From: Leclercia adecarboxylata
GTDB lineage: Bacteria; Pseudomonadota; Gammaproteobacteria; Enterobacterales; Enterobacteriaceae
Direction of reading: 5' to 3'
Assembly (NCBI GenBank): GCA_002360945.1
Contig: DERO01000003.1
Location: forward strand, 202,785-266,784
DNA length: 64,000 bases
Notes under the pieces: model-generated
Told to the model about the DNA's origin: nothing
Database searches by the model: none
The model's input: only the letters and a program-made list of their open reading frames with translations
Translations under genes and position numbers: made by a program
Shown here: piece by piece, positions 20,315-30,452 of the stretch
Layout: each line of letters starts with the position of its first letter
Position numbering within the stretch: the stretch's first letter is position 1

Positions 20315-21079
20315 ATGGCCTACAGCAAAATTCGCCAACCAAAATTATCCGATGTGATTGAGCAGCAGCTGGAGTTTTTGATCCTTGAGGGGACCCTGCG
20401 CCCCGGTGAAAAACTGCCACCTGAACGCGAACTGGCTAAACAGTTCGACGTTTCCCGTCCCTCGCTGCGTGAGGCGATCCAACGTCTCGAAGCCAAGGGC
20501 CTACTGCTTCGTCGCCAGGGTGGCGGAACCTTTGTGCAAAACAGCCTGTGGCAGAGCTTCAGCGACCCGTTAGTGGAGCTGCTCTCCGACCACCCAGAAT
20601 CCCAGTTCGATCTGCTTGAGACCCGTCACGCGCTTGAAGGCATCGCGGCTTACTACGCGGCGCTGCGCAGCAACGATGAAGATCGTGAACGCATTCGCGA
20701 ACTCCATCAGGCCATTGAACGGGCCCAACAGTCCGGCGATCTCGACGCCGAGTCCGACGCCGTCGTCCAGTATCAAATTGCCGTCACCGAAGCAGCCCAC
20801 AACGTGGTGCTCCTCCATCTGCTACGCTGCATGGAGCCAATGCTTGCCCAGAACGTTCGTCAAAATTTTGAATTGTTGTATGCCCGTCGGGAGATGCTCC
20901 CGCTGGTCAGCAACCATCGCACCCGAGTATTCGAGGCGATAATGGCCGGGGAGCCGGAGCAGGCGCGTGAAGCGTCGCACCGTCACCTGGCTTTCATTGA
21001 GGAAATCTTGCTGGACCGCAGCCGTGAACAGAGTCGTCGAGAACGTTCACTGCGCCGCATACAGCAACGAAAGGATTAA
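20315..21079 (+). CDS. pdhR: pyruvate-sensing repressor PdhR (GntR/FadR family)
   Basis: Transcription factor that represses the pyruvate dehydrogenase operon and respiratory genes until pyruvate binds. The N-terminal winged helix-turn-helix ([32 protein letters not shown]) is followed by an all-helical FadR-type ligand domain. 254 residues, as in E. coli. The operator at 20266-20282 shows autoregulation. aceE starts 122 bases downstream in the same direction. Confidence 0.98.
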   Translation: MAYSKIRQPKLSDVIEQQLEFLILEGTLRPGEKLPPERELAKQFDVSRPSLREAIQRLEAKGLLLRRQGGGTFVQNSLWQSFSDPLVELLSDHPESQFDLLETRHALEGIAAYYAALRSNDEDRERIRELHQAIERAQQSGDLDAESDAVVQYQIAVTEAAHNVVLLHLLRCMEPMLAQNVRQNFELLYARREMLPLVSNHRTRVFEAIMAGEPEQAREASHRHLAFIEEILLDRSREQSRRERSLRRIQQRKD

Positions 21080-21201
21080 GCGCCAGTTTTTTTAGAGCGC
21101 GGCAACTAAACGCAGAACCTGTCTTATTGTGTTCTTGCCCAAGAATGCAATGGGACAGGTTCCAGACAAATCAACGTATTAGATAGATAAGGAATACCCC
21201 C

Positions 21202-23865
21202 ATGTCAGAACGTCTCCAAAATGACGTGGATCCGATCGAAACTCGCGACTGGCAACAGGCGATCGAATCGGTCATCCGTGAAGAAGGTGTTGAGCGTGCT
21301 CAGTATCTGATTGAACAGATGCTTTCTGAAGCCCGCAAAGGTGGCGTGAAAGTCGCTGCAGGTGCAGGGGCTAACAACTACGTAAACACGATTGCCGTCG
21401 AAGACGAACCGGAATACCCGGGCAATCTGGATCTGGAACGCCGCATCCGTTCTGCAATTCGCTGGAACGCCATCATGACCGTTCTGCGCGCGTCCAAAAA
21501 AGATCTGGAGCTGGGCGGCCACATGGCTTCCTTCCAGTCTTCTGCAACCGTTTATGAAGTGTGCTTCAACCACTTCTTCCGCGCGCGCACCGAGAAAGAC
21601 GGCGGCGACCTGGTGTACTTCCAGGGCCACATCTCTCCGGGCGTGTACGCACGTGCGTTCCTGGAAGGTCGTCTGACTGAAGAGCAGATGAACAACTTCC
21701 GTCAGGAAGTTCACGGTAAAGGCCTGTCTTCTTACCCGCACCCGAAACTGATGCCAGAATTCTGGCAGTTCCCGACTGTGTCTATGGGTCTGGGTCCAAT
21801 CGGTGCGATCTACCAGGCTAAGTTCCTGAAGTATCTGGAACACCGTGGTCTGAAAGACACCTCCCAGCAGACCGTTTACGCCTTCCTGGGCGACGGAGAA
21901 ATGGATGAGCCAGAATCTAAAGGTGCGATCACCATCGCGACCCGTGAGAAGCTGGACAACCTCTGCTTCATCATCAACTGTAACCTGCAGCGTCTGGATG
22001 GTCCGGTAACCGGTAACGGCAAGATCATCAACGAACTGGAAGGCATCTTCGCAGGTGCTGGCTGGAACGTGATTAAAGTCATGTGGGGCGGTCGTTGGGA
22101 TGAGCTGCTGCGTAAAGACACCAGCGGTAAACTGCTGCAGCTGATGCAGGAAACCGTTGACGGCGACTACCAGACCTTCAAATCTAAAGACGGTGCCTAC
22201 GTTCGTGAGCACTTCTTCGGTAAATATCCTGAGACTGCAGCCCTGGTTGCAGACTGGACTGACGATCAGATCTGGGCCCTGAACCGTGGTGGCCACGATC
22301 CGAAGAAAGTCTACGCTGCACTGAAAAAAGCGCAGGAAACCAAAGGCAAAGCGACCGTAATCCTGGCTCATACCGTTAAAGGTTATGGCATGGGTGACAC
22401 TGCCGAAGGGAAAAACATCGCGCACCAGGTTAAGAAAATGAACATGGACGGCGTGCGTTATATCCGCGACCGTTTCAACGTTCCAGTGACCGACGAGCAG
22501 GTTGAAAACCTCTCTTACATCACCTTCCCGGAAGGTTCTGAAGAGCACACCTATCTGCACGCGCAGCGTCAGAAACTGAACGGCTACCTGCCGTCCCGTC
22601 AGGTGAACTTCACTGAGAAACTGGAACTGCCAGCGCTGGAAGACTTCTCTCAGCTGCTGGAAGAGCAGAACAAAGAGATCTCCACCACTATCGCCTTCGT
22701 GCGTGCCCTGAACGTGATGCTGAAGAACAAGTCGATCAAAGATCGTCTGGTTCCAATCATCGCTGACGAAGCGCGTACCTTCGGTATGGAAGGTCTGTTC
22801 CGTCAGATCGGTATCTACAGCCCGAACGGTCAGCAGTACACTCCGCAGGACCGCGAGCAGGTTGCATACTACAAAGAAGACGAGAAAGGTCAGATCCTGC
22901 AGGAAGGTATCAACGAACTGGGTGCCGGCGCATCCTGGCTGGCTGCTGCGACCTCTTACAGCACCAACAACCTGCCGATGATCCCGTTCTACATCTACTA
23001 CTCCATGTTCGGTTTCCAGCGTATCGGTGACCTGTGCTGGCAGGCTGGCGACCAACAGGCTCGCGGCTTCCTGGTAGGTGGTACTTCCGGTCGTACGACC
23101 CTGAACGGTGAAGGTCTGCAGCACGAAGATGGCCACAGCCACATTCAGTCTCTGACTATCCCTAACTGTATCTCTTACGACCCGTCTTACGCGTACGAAG
23201 TGGCAGTCATCATGCATGACGGTCTGCAGCGCATGTACGGTGAAGCGCAAGAGAACATTTACTACTACATCACCACCCTGAACGAAAACTACCACATGCC
23301 GGCCATGCCAGCAGGTGCCGAGGAAGGTATCCGTAAAGGTATCTACAAACTCGAAACCGTTGCAGGTAGCAAAGGTAAAGTTCAGCTGCTGGGCTCCGGT
23401 TCTATCCTGCGTCACGTCCGTGAAGCAGCACAGATCCTGGCGAACGACTACGGCGTGGGTTCTGACGTGTACAGCGTAACTTCCTTCACCGAGCTGGCAC
23501 GTGATGGCCAGGATTGTGAGCGCTGGAACATGCTGCACCCACTGGAAACTCCGCGCGTTCCGTACATCGCTCAGGTGATGAACGACGCTCCAGCGGTGGC
23601 TTCTACTGACTATATGAAACTGTTCGCTGAGCAGGTTCGTACTTACGTTCCAGCTGATGACTATCGCGTTCTGGGTACTGACGGCTTCGGTCGTTCTGAC
23701 AGCCGCGAAAACCTGCGTCACCACTTCGAAGTTGATGCTTCTTACGTGGTTGTAGCAGCACTGGGCGAACTGGCTAAACGTGGCGAAATCGATAAGAAAG
23801 TGGTTGCGGACGCAATCACCAAATTCAACATCGATGCAGAAAAAGTTAACCCGCGTCTGGCGTAA
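21202..23865 (+). CDS. aceE: pyruvate dehydrogenase E1 component AceE
   Basis: Thiamine-diphosphate enzyme that decarboxylates pyruvate and acetylates the lipoyl group of AceF. 887 residues, equal to the E. coli homodimeric E1. The ThDP motif [12 protein letters not shown], continuing to [11 protein letters not shown], lies near residues 230-262; the active-site loop region around [14 protein letters not shown] and the C-terminal domain are intact. AAGGAAT precedes ATG 21202. Codon use is strongly biased, as for a highly expressed gene, which creates long spurious antisense ORFs. Confidence 0.99.
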   Translation: MSERLQNDVDPIETRDWQQAIESVIREEGVERAQYLIEQMLSEARKGGVKVAAGAGANNYVNTIAVEDEPEYPGNLDLERRIRSAIRWNAIMTVLRASKKDLELGGHMASFQSSATVYEVCFNHFFRARTEKDGGDLVYFQGHISPGVYARAFLEGRLTEEQMNNFRQEVHGKGLSSYPHPKLMPEFWQFPTVSMGLGPIGAIYQAKFLKYLEHRGLKDTSQQTVYAFLGDGEMDEPESKGAITIATREKLDNLCFIINCNLQRLDGPVTGNGKIINELEGIFAGAGWNVIKVMWGGRWDELLRKDTSGKLLQLMQETVDGDYQTFKSKDGAYVREHFFGKYPETAALVADWTDDQIWALNRGGHDPKKVYAALKKAQETKGKATVILAHTVKGYGMGDTAEGKNIAHQVKKMNMDGVRYIRDRFNVPVTDEQVENLSYITFPEGSEEHTYLHAQRQKLNGYLPSRQVNFTEKLELPALEDFSQLLEEQNKEISTTIAFVRALNVMLKNKSIKDRLVPIIADEARTFGMEGLFRQIGIYSPNGQQYTPQDREQVAYYKEDEKGQILQEGINELGAGASWLAAATSYSTNNLPMIPFYIYYSMFGFQRIGDLCWQAGDQQARGFLVGGTSGRTTLNGEGLQHEDGHSHIQSLTIPNCISYDPSYAYEVAVIMHDGLQRMYGEAQENIYYYITTLNENYHMPAMPAGAEEGIRKGIYKLETVAGSKGKVQLLGSGSILRHVREAAQILANDYGVGSDVYSVTSFTELARDGQDCERWNMLHPLETPRVPYIAQVMNDAPAVASTDYMKLFAEQVRTYVPADDYRVLGTDGFGRSDSRENLRHHFEVDASYVVVAALGELAKRGEIDKKVVADAITKFNIDAEKVNPRLA

Positions 23866-23879
23866 GAGGTAAAAGAATA

Positions 23880-25778
23880 ATGGCTATCGAAATCAATGTA
23901 CCGGACATCGGGGCTGATGAAGTTGAAATCACCGAGATCCTGGTCAAAGTGGGCGACAAAGTTGAAGCTGAACAGTCGCTGATCACCGTAGAAGGCGACA
24001 AAGCCTCTATGGAAGTCCCGTCTCCACAGGCTGGCATCGTTAAAGAGATCAAAGTCTCTGTTGGCGATAAAACCGAGACTGGCAAACTGATCATGATTTT
24101 CGATTCCGCCGACGGTGCAGCAGCTGCTGCACCTGCGCAGGAAGAGAAGAAAGAAGCCGCTCCGGCCGCCGCTGCTCCAGCAGCTGCCGCGGCAGCGAAA
24201 GAAGTGAACGTGCCTGACATCGGCGGTGACGAAGTTGAAGTTACTGAGATCCTGGTGAAAGTGGGCGACACCGTTGCCGCTGAGCAGTCGCTGATCACCG
24301 TAGAAGGCGACAAAGCCTCTATGGAAGTCCCGGCACCGTTCGCAGGTACCGTTAAAGAGATCAAGATCAACACCGGTGACAAAGTGTCTACTGGCTCCCT
24401 GATCATGGTCTTCGAAGTGGCAGGTTCTGCACCTGCTGCCGCGCCAGCTCAGGCTGCTCCGGCACAGGCTGCTGCTCCTGCTGCGGCTGGCGGTGCGAAA
24501 GACGTTAACGTCCCGGACATCGGCGGTGACGAAGTTGAAGTGACCGAAGTGATGGTGAAAGTGGGCGACAAAGTTGCTGCTGAACAGTCACTGATCACCG
24601 TTGAAGGCGACAAAGCTTCTATGGAAGTGCCTGCGCCGTTCGCGGGTACCGTTAAAGAGATCAAAATCAGCACTGGCGACAAAGTCTCTACCGGCTCCCT
24701 GATCATGGTCTTCGAAGTGGAAGGCGCTGCGCCTGCCGCGGCTCCGGCTGCTGCCGCCGCTCCGGCACCTGCTGCTGCACCGGCTCAGGCTGCTAAACCT
24801 GCTGCAGCACCTGCTGCAAAAGCGGAAGGCAAATCTGAGTTCGCTGAAAACGACGCTTATGTCCACGCGACTCCGCTGATTCGTCGCCTGGCGCGCGAAT
24901 TCGGTGTGAACCTGGCGAAAGTGAAAGGCACCGGTCGTAAAGGCCGTATCCTGCGCGAAGACGTTCAGGCTTACGTGAAAGACGCGGTTAAGCGCGCTGA
25001 AGCGGCTCCTGCTGCTGCCACCGGTGGCGGTATCCCGGGCATGCTGCCATGGCCGAAAGTGGACTTCAGCAAGTTCGGCGAAATCGAAGAAGTGGAACTG
25101 GGCCGTATCCAGAAGATTTCTGGTGCCAACCTGAGCCGTAACTGGGTGATGATCCCGCACGTTACGCACTTCGACAAAACTGATATCACCGATCTGGAAG
25201 CGTTCCGTAAACAGCAGAACGCCGAAGCTGAGAAGCGTAAACTGGACGTGAAATTCACCCCAGTGGTCTTCATCATGAAGGCGGTTGCCGCTGCCCTTGA
25301 GCAGATGCCACGCTTCAACAGCTCCCTGTCCGAAGACGGCCAGAAGCTGACGCTGAAGAAATACATCAACATCGGTGTTGCGGTTGATACGCCAAATGGT
25401 CTGGTTGTTCCGGTCTTCAAAGACGTGAACAAGAAGAGCATCACTGAGCTGTCTCGCGAACTGACCGTGATCTCCAAGAAAGCGCGTGACGGTAAGCTGA
25501 CTGCTGGCGAAATGCAGGGCGGTTGCTTCACCATCTCCAGCATCGGCGGCCTGGGTACCACCCACTTCGCGCCGATTGTTAACGCGCCGGAAGTGGCGAT
25601 CCTCGGTGTCTCCAAGTCTGCGATGGAGCCTGTGTGGAACGGTAAAGAGTTTACTCCGCGTCTGATGATGCCGATTTCTCTCTCCTTCGACCACCGCGTG
25701 ATCGACGGTGCTGATGGTGCGCGCTTCATTACCATCATCAACAACACCCTGAGCGACATTCGCCGCCTGGTGATGTAA
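23880..25778 (+). CDS. aceF: dihydrolipoyl acetyltransferase AceF (E2 of pyruvate dehydrogenase)
   Basis: Structural core of the complex; transfers acetyl groups to coenzyme A. Three tandem lipoyl domains carry the lipoylation motif GDKASMEVP with Lys41, Lys145 and Lys245, joined by Ala/Pro-rich linkers. The peripheral subunit-binding domain is near residues 325-360, and the catalytic domain contains [12 protein letters not shown] with His605 and Asp609. 632 residues, two more than E. coli through linker differences. Fourteen bases after aceE. Confidence 0.99.
   Translation: MAIEINVPDIGADEVEITEILVKVGDKVEAEQSLITVEGDKASMEVPSPQAGIVKEIKVSVGDKTETGKLIMIFDSADGAAAAAPAQEEKKEAAPAAAAPAAAAAAKEVNVPDIGGDEVEVTEILVKVGDTVAAEQSLITVEGDKASMEVPAPFAGTVKEIKINTGDKVSTGSLIMVFEVAGSAPAAAPAQAAPAQAAAPAAAGGAKDVNVPDIGGDEVEVTEVMVKVGDKVAAEQSLITVEGDKASMEVPAPFAGTVKEIKISTGDKVSTGSLIMVFEVEGAAPAAAPAAAAAPAPAAAPAQAAKPAAAPAAKAEGKSEFAENDAYVHATPLIRRLAREFGVNLAKVKGTGRKGRILREDVQAYVKDAVKRAEAAPAAATGGGIPGMLPWPKVDFSKFGEIEEVELGRIQKISGANLSRNWVMIPHVTHFDKTDITDLEAFRKQQNAEAEKRKLDVKFTPVVFIMKAVAAALEQMPRFNSSLSEDGQKLTLKKYINIGVAVDTPNGLVVPVFKDVNKKSITELSRELTVISKKARDGKLTAGEMQGGCFTISSIGGLGTTHFAPIVNAPEVAILGVSKSAMEPVWNGKEFTPRLMMPISLSFDHRVIDGADGARFITIINNTLSDIRRLVM
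23886..24722 (+). repeat. tandem lipoyl-domain repeats within aceF
   Basis: Three approximately 300-base direct repeats (beginning near 23886, 24198 and 24498) encode the lipoyl domains. Copies 2 and 3 are almost identical across long stretches, including the segment around GGCGACAAAGC and GGCTCCCTGATCATGGTCTT, which suggests homogenisation by recombination. Confidence 0.85.
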
Positions 25779-25784
25779 TCGAAG

Positions 25785-25810
25785 AGCCGGCCTGACGGCC
25801 GGCTTTTTTC
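25785..25810 (+). terminator. Rho-independent terminator after aceF
   Basis: GCCGGCC, TGAC loop, GGCCGGC, then T6. It partly separates aceEF from lpd, which also has its own promoter region in E. coli. Confidence 0.88.
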
Positions 25811-25875
25811 TGGTAATCTCATGCAGTGCGTGAGCTTATTGGCGAAAGCAAAAATTCGTGAGCCGTTTGTTGTTT

Positions 25876-25895
25876 CAAAATTGTTAACAATTTTG
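25876..25895 (+). promoter_or_regulatory. perfect palindrome in the lpd promoter region
   Basis: CAAAATTGTTAACAATTTTG is a 20-base perfect palindrome, 58 bases before the lpd start, within an AT-rich promoter-like tract (TTGTTT upstream, TAAAAT downstream). A similar sequence occurs at E. coli lpd. It looks like a dimeric regulator site; the regulator is not identifiable from sequence. Confidence 0.5.
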
Positions 25896-25953
25896 TAAAA
25901 TGCGAGCGGATAGAACGACCCGGTGGACGACGGGTATAAATTAAGAGGTCATG

Positions 25954-27378
25954 ATGAGCACAGAAATCAAAACTCAGGTCGTAGTACTTGGGGCAGGCCC
26001 GGCAGGTTATTCCGCAGCATTCCGTGCCGCGGATTTAGGTCTGGAAACCGTCATCGTAGAACGTTACAGCACCCTCGGTGGTGTTTGTCTGAACGTCGGC
26101 TGTATCCCTTCTAAAGCGCTGCTGCACGTAGCCAAAGTTATCGAAGAGGCCAAAGCGCTGGCTGAACACGGTATCGTCTTCGGCGAGCCGAAAACCGATA
26201 TCGACAAGATTCGTACCTGGAAAGAGAAAGTTATCACTCAGCTGACCGGTGGTCTGGCCGGTATGGCCAAAGGCCGTAAAGTGAAAGTGGTAAACGGTCT
26301 GGGTAAATTTACCGGGGCGAACACCCTGGAAGTGGAAGGCGAAAACGGCAAAACCGTGATCAACTTCGACAACGCAATCATCGCGGCGGGTTCCCGTCCG
26401 ATCGAACTGCCGTTCATTCCACATGAAGATCCACGCGTGTGGGACTCCACCGATGCGCTGGAGCTGAAAACCGTTCCTGAACGCCTGCTGGTTATGGGTG
26501 GCGGTATCATCGGTCTGGAAATGGGCACCGTATACCATGCGCTGGGTTCACAGATTGACGTGGTTGAAATGTTCGACCAGGTTATCCCGGCTGCTGACAA
26601 AGACATCGTTAAAGTCTTCACCAAACGCATCAGCAAGAAATTCAACCTGATGCTGGAAACCAAAGTGACTGCCGTTGAAGCGAAAGAAGACGGTATTTAC
26701 GTTTCCATGGAAGGCAAAAAAGCCCCTGCAGAAGCGCAGCGTTACGACGCCGTGCTGGTAGCCATCGGTCGTGTGCCGAACGGTAAAAACCTCAATGCAG
26801 GCGCAGCGGGCGTGGAAGTTGACGACCGTGGCTTCATCCGCGTTGACAAGCAGCTGCGCACCAACGTGCCGCATATCTTTGCTATCGGCGACATCGTTGG
26901 TCAGCCAATGCTGGCACACAAAGGTGTTCACGAAGGCCACGTTGCCGCAGAAGTTATCGCCGGCATGAAGCACTACTTCGACCCGAAAGTAATCCCATCA
27001 ATCGCGTACACCGAGCCAGAAGTTGCCTGGGTTGGTCTGACCGAGAAAGAAGCGAAAGAGAAAGGCATCAGCTACGAAACCGCCACCTTCCCGTGGGCTG
27101 CTTCTGGCCGTGCTATCGCTTCCGACTGCGCAGATGGCGTAACCAAACTGATCTTCGACAAAGAGACTCACCGTGTGATCGGTGGTGCGATTGTTGGCAC
27201 CAACGGCGGCGAGCTGCTGGGTGAGATCGGTCTGGCGATCGAAATGGGTTGTGACGCTGAAGACATCGCGCTGACCATCCACGCTCACCCGACTCTGCAC
27301 GAGTCTGTTGGCCTGGCGGCAGAAGTGTTCGAAGGTAGCATCACCGACCTGCCAAACGCGAAAGCGAAGAAGAAGTAA
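25954..27378 (+). CDS. lpd: dihydrolipoyl dehydrogenase Lpd (E3)
   Basis: FAD flavoprotein that reoxidises dihydrolipoamide for pyruvate and 2-oxoglutarate dehydrogenases and the glycine cleavage system. FAD-binding GAGPAG, redox pair Cys45/Cys50 (GGVCLNVGC), NAD-binding GGGIIGLEMG and the C-terminal HAHPTLHE catalytic base are all present. Of two consecutive ATGs (25951, 25954), the second gives MSTEIKTQ and 474 residues as in E. coli and better spacing from AAGAGG. Confidence 0.99.
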   Translation: MSTEIKTQVVVLGAGPAGYSAAFRAADLGLETVIVERYSTLGGVCLNVGCIPSKALLHVAKVIEEAKALAEHGIVFGEPKTDIDKIRTWKEKVITQLTGGLAGMAKGRKVKVVNGLGKFTGANTLEVEGENGKTVINFDNAIIAAGSRPIELPFIPHEDPRVWDSTDALELKTVPERLLVMGGGIIGLEMGTVYHALGSQIDVVEMFDQVIPAADKDIVKVFTKRISKKFNLMLETKVTAVEAKEDGIYVSMEGKKAPAEAQRYDAVLVAIGRVPNGKNLNAGAAGVEVDDRGFIRVDKQLRTNVPHIFAIGDIVGQPMLAHKGVHEGHVAAEVIAGMKHYFDPKVIPSIAYTEPEVAWVGLTEKEAKEKGISYETATFPWAASGRAIASDCADGVTKLIFDKETHRVIGGAIVGTNGGELLGEIGLAIEMGCDAEDIALTIHAHPTLHESVGLAAEVFEGSITDLPNAKAKKK

Positions 27379-27393
27379 TTTTCTTCCGGCATG

Positions 27394-27423
27394 AAAAAAG
27401 CGGCTCCCGAGCCGCTTTTTTTT
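27394..27423. terminator. bidirectional terminator between lpd and the DUF2950 gene
   Basis: AAAAAGCGGCT, loop CCCG, AGCCGCTTTTTTTT. The flanking A-run and T-run allow termination of both convergent genes. Confidence 0.88.
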
Positions 27424-27436
27424 ATCCTGCAAAAAC

Positions 27437-28231
27437 CTACTGCGTGACAAGTTGCCAGCGTTCGTCCGGGTTAAAGGTCGGCATCGCTTTCGCGTCCTCC
27501 GCTGACTTCTCGCCCAGATTGGCCTGCCAGACCCGATCGTCGCCGTTAATCATAAAGCTCATCACCCCGGTCTCGCCGTAGCTCACCGGCCAGGCGATCA
27601 TCGCAAAGCCTGATTTATTGTCCGGCAGGATGCGGAAATGGTAGCCGTGATAGCCCTGACCCGGCTCTTTCGGGCTGAACGCCGGGCCGAGCGGGCTGGG
27701 CGCTTCACCGGGTTTCACCGGCCAGTAGAGTCCATCTTTTTTACCCTCGCTGCTGACAATTTTCTGGGCATACTGGTGAGTGAGGGCGTGATAGCTCTCC
27801 TGCGCATCCACGTAGGCGTGCAGCGCCTCGATGGCGGCCAGCTCATTGCGGCCCACTTCGCGATTGAGGATCTCCTCTTTGGCTTCCTGCATGTCGAACT
27901 GCCAGCCCTCTGCGCGTTTCACCACCGGGATCGGCAGCTGCCAGTGGTATTCGCCTACCGTAAGCCAGGCCATATCGCCGTCGATCACCGTGTTATGGTT
28001 CACCTGCCAGTCGCGCTTAAAGCGATCCACCGCTTCCGGATCAACACCATCGGCCGGTAAAAAGGTGCGCCAGTCCTCGCCGAGCAGGTTGCCCAGTTCC
28101 TTGTCGTTCTGCTCGTTGATGGCTTTCGCCAGCGCATCGGTCGCCTGTTCGGGCGTGCTGAAATGTTGTTGGGCAAAGACGCCGGTCGATACCATGAACA
28201 ACATCATTCCGCTGAGTAATTTACTTTTCAT
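27437..28231 (-). CDS. DUF2950 family periplasmic protein
   Basis: Function unknown. A Sec signal peptide is clear (MKSKLLSGMMLFMVSTGVFA, cut before QQ), giving a secreted protein of about 245 residues. The core contains repeated helical segments and GYHGYHFRIL plus GVMSFMINGDDRVWQANLG, which I recognise as DUF2950 hallmarks. It starts 11 bases after the DUF3300 gene, with GGGAG as ribosome binding site, so the two are one operon. DUF2950 and DUF3300 proteins are often neighbours in other bacteria; E. coli K-12 has only the DUF3300 member (yacH) here. Confidence 0.85.
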   Translation of the reverse strand: MKSKLLSGMMLFMVSTGVFAQQHFSTPEQATDALAKAINEQNDKELGNLLGEDWRTFLPADGVDPEAVDRFKRDWQVNHNTVIDGDMAWLTVGEYHWQLPIPVVKRAEGWQFDMQEAKEEILNREVGRNELAAIEALHAYVDAQESYHALTHQYAQKIVSSEGKKDGLYWPVKPGEAPSPLGPAFSPKEPGQGYHGYHFRILPDNKSGFAMIAWPVSYGETGVMSFMINGDDRVWQANLGEKSAEDAKAMPTFNPDERWQLVTQ

Positions 28232-28242
28232 TGTCGTCTCCC

Positions 28243-29856
28243 TTAACGATGACGTAATTCACGGTGTTCACCGCCGCCCCGGCGTTCAGACACCTGGGCT
28301 CTGCCGCCGCTGCGTTGTTCCAGATTGCGGGCCGACTGCTGACGGCTCTGCATCCCACGCTGCTGCTGCGCCTGCCAGTTGGCCGAGCGGCTGTCGTTGC
28401 CGCTGAGGGCGTTGGCCCGCTGGTGCGTCTGCGTGGCTCGCTGCCGGGTCTGCTCGGTACGCTGCTGCGGCTGTGCCTTGCGGGCGGTCTCCTGACGCGC
28501 CGCCGTACGCTGGGTATCGCGCTGGGTGTTGTTTGCCTTTTTTGTCGTTTGCGGACGATCGTTGTCGTATCCACGGTAGTTATTGCGTTGGGAGATTTGA
28601 TTCAGCTGCTGGTTTGCAGCCTGTCGCTGTCCGTCACGGGTGGCCGGGCGCGCGGTCTGAGACAGGTTTTTCCCCGTCGAGCGCTCCATCTGGCTCATTG
28701 CCGCCTGGCGCTGGGCATCGCGGTTAACGGCCCCTTGCTGCGGCGTTGCGCCGGCACTGGTGTTAGCGGTCCGGCGCACTGCGGTATTGTTCTGCGGGTA
28801 GCGACTATTCAACTGGCTGGTGGCGTAGGGCACGCCGCCGCGATAGGCCGGATTATGCTGCCAGCCGCGGTTGGCATCGGTCAGACGCTCGCCGCTGATC
28901 TTATTGAAGTTGTCTACGTTGATATTGATGTTGTTATCGCCGTTACGCGAATAGCCGCCGTGGTGATCCCCGTCATGATGGTCGTGATCCCAGTCGTCAT
29001 CATCATCCCAGTCGATATTGCTGAAGATGGCGTAAGTCGTGGCGACCCCGAGGCTGAAGCCCAGCCCTTTAACCAGGCTGTCGGTGAACTGCTCCCCCGG
29101 AGGCGGTGGCAGATAGACCGGCGGATAGCTGGTGTTAGGCCAGGTACCGTAAACCGTGCTGGGGTTGTAGGTCGGGACATACACCACCTGCGGGTCCGCG
29201 GATTCAATCTTAATCACTGTTGGAGCAGGGGCTGATGTCGATGTTGAGGTTGCGGTCGAAGTCGAGGCTTTTGCCGGTGCGGTTTTCGCCACCGTGGTCA
29301 CCGTCTGCTGCGGCGTCGACTGCAGCGCGCCGGTCTGCTGCGCCAGCAGACGTAAGCGCTGAACGGAGTCCATCACATCCTTCGGTTGGGCGAGGAACGC
29401 GTCGCCGAGATTCTGCACCCATGGCGGGTTTTCCCCCATCAGCGACATTAGCTGCGGGAAGGCGACCAACGATTTGACGCTCGGGTCCCAGGGCTGCCCC
29501 GCCACGGCCTGAACCGCCGCATCTCCCTGCATACGAGGATTATCCCGCGACCACTGGGCCGCCTGGATCACGTTCGCCGGATAGGTGGCGGCCATCAAAA
29601 CCTGCGACAGCAGTGCGTCCGGGTAGAGGGCCACCGGGGCGACCCACTGATCGATTTGTGCTGCGGTGTAGGCCACCGGCACCTGAGGCACAGTCGCCGG
29701 AGCGGTTTGCGCTGTCGGCGCGGGCTGCACGGTAGGTGGTGGTGGCTGAGTAATGGTATCCGTTGCGCGGCTATTAACGTACACAACGCCAGAAGCGGCT
29801 AATAGCCCGGCGCTACATATGAGAGCAAGCAGATGAGGCTTAAGAGGCAACTTCAT
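28243..29856 (-). CDS. yacH: DUF3300 family protein, YacH-like
   Basis: Function unknown; probably cell-envelope. The N-terminus has a signal or anchor (HLLALICSAGLLAASGVVYV), then a Pro-rich linker. The DUF3300 core follows (IDQWVAPVALYPDALLSQVL, WDPSVKSLVAFPQ) and QVVYVPTYNPSTVYG. A very acidic His/Asp stretch (DDDDDWDHDHHDGDHH) might bind metal. The C-terminal 190 residues are rich in Gln and Arg and look disordered. Position between lpd and acnB is that of E. coli yacH, but the low-complexity C-terminal half makes detailed alignment unsafe. Confidence 0.82.
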   Translation of the reverse strand: MKLPLKPHLLALICSAGLLAASGVVYVNSRATDTITQPPPPTVQPAPTAQTAPATVPQVPVAYTAAQIDQWVAPVALYPDALLSQVLMAATYPANVIQAAQWSRDNPRMQGDAAVQAVAGQPWDPSVKSLVAFPQLMSLMGENPPWVQNLGDAFLAQPKDVMDSVQRLRLLAQQTGALQSTPQQTVTTVAKTAPAKASTSTATSTSTSAPAPTVIKIESADPQVVYVPTYNPSTVYGTWPNTSYPPVYLPPPPGEQFTDSLVKGLGFSLGVATTYAIFSNIDWDDDDDWDHDHHDGDHHGGYSRNGDNNININVDNFNKISGERLTDANRGWQHNPAYRGGVPYATSQLNSRYPQNNTAVRRTANTSAGATPQQGAVNRDAQRQAAMSQMERSTGKNLSQTARPATRDGQRQAANQQLNQISQRNNYRGYDNDRPQTTKKANNTQRDTQRTAARQETARKAQPQQRTEQTRQRATQTHQRANALSGNDSRSANWQAQQQRGMQSRQQSARNLEQRSGGRAQVSERRGGGEHRELRHR

Positions 29857-30032
29857 AATAAGACTCCGACGAGAGCGAGGCCGTAAGGCGTTTACGTTGC
29901 CGCGAGTATATGCACCCGGGTATTACTTTTTTGACTTAAACTGGGAACCGTTCCGAATGGCCGGATAAAGAGTGTGAGCAGTTATTACACAGATTATATC
30001 CGATGCAGAGAAAGCCGTTGGGGTTTCAAATG

Positions 30033-30053
30033 GCCGCTCTTGTGAGCGGCCAG
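30033..30053 (-). terminator. hairpin after the 38-codon ORF
   Basis: GGCCGCTC and GAGCGGCC pair around a 4-base loop directly after the TAG of the small minus-strand ORF. The following T-run is short (ATTTG), so termination strength is uncertain. Confidence 0.45.
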
Positions 30054-30056
30054 CAG

Positions 30057-30173
30057 CTAGTTGCCGAGGTTAATCACAAAAAGCACTGTGATGTCGGATA
30101 TGCTCCAGCCACCGTGCAGTGCCGTCAGCAGTAAACCGATCACAACGATCAGCGTATAGAATCGCATCTCCAT
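30057..30173 (-). CDS. possible small membrane peptide (38 residues), unrecognised
   Basis: Reads MEMRFYTLIVVIGLLLTAL and continues to a second hydrophobic stretch (ITVLFVINLGN). One membrane-spanning helix is likely. AAAGGAA lies nine bases before the ATG and a stable hairpin follows the stop, which is the layout of a real small gene. I do not recognise a family; it could be a small inner-membrane protein or a type I toxin-like peptide. Size alone makes a chance ORF possible. Confidence 0.4.
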   Translation of the reverse strand: MEMRFYTLIVVIGLLLTALHGGWSISDITVLFVINLGN

Positions 30174-30452
30174 TGCGAGCGTTCCTTTGCAGGCTACGCG
30201 GGTTCATTCTTCACCGGGAAAGGCAGAACCAGGCAAATTGGGGTCTTGCCACGTAGGTTACGGAACTGCTCCCGGGCCCGGTGACTGGTTGCTACACCAG
30301 CGAAGCAGGCCAGTGAAAAGATTAATGAAAGATGATGAAAGAAAGAAGGGAAGAGATGCGCTTACATTGACTTTCATCTGAAATGGGAAGGCGCTACGCA
30401 AAATATAAATATTGGCTTGCAAGGCAAGAGGACGTGATGCAAAATTCTCCTC

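Noticed and set aside
21205..23724. 839-codon minus-strand open frame opposite aceE
   Set aside because: Antisense shadow of a highly expressed gene with strong codon bias; its composition (many His, Val, Phe, Arg) and lack of any recognised motif argue against coding.
24588..25694. 368-codon minus-strand frame opposite aceF
   Set aside because: Ser/Arg/Phe/His-rich shadow caused by Ala-Pro linkers and lipoyl repeats on the real strand.
28264..29235. 323-codon plus-strand frame opposite yacH
   Set aside because: Overlaps the low-complexity part of the DUF3300 gene; hydrophobic Leu/Val/Gly composition comes from antisense of Gln/Arg/Asp codons.
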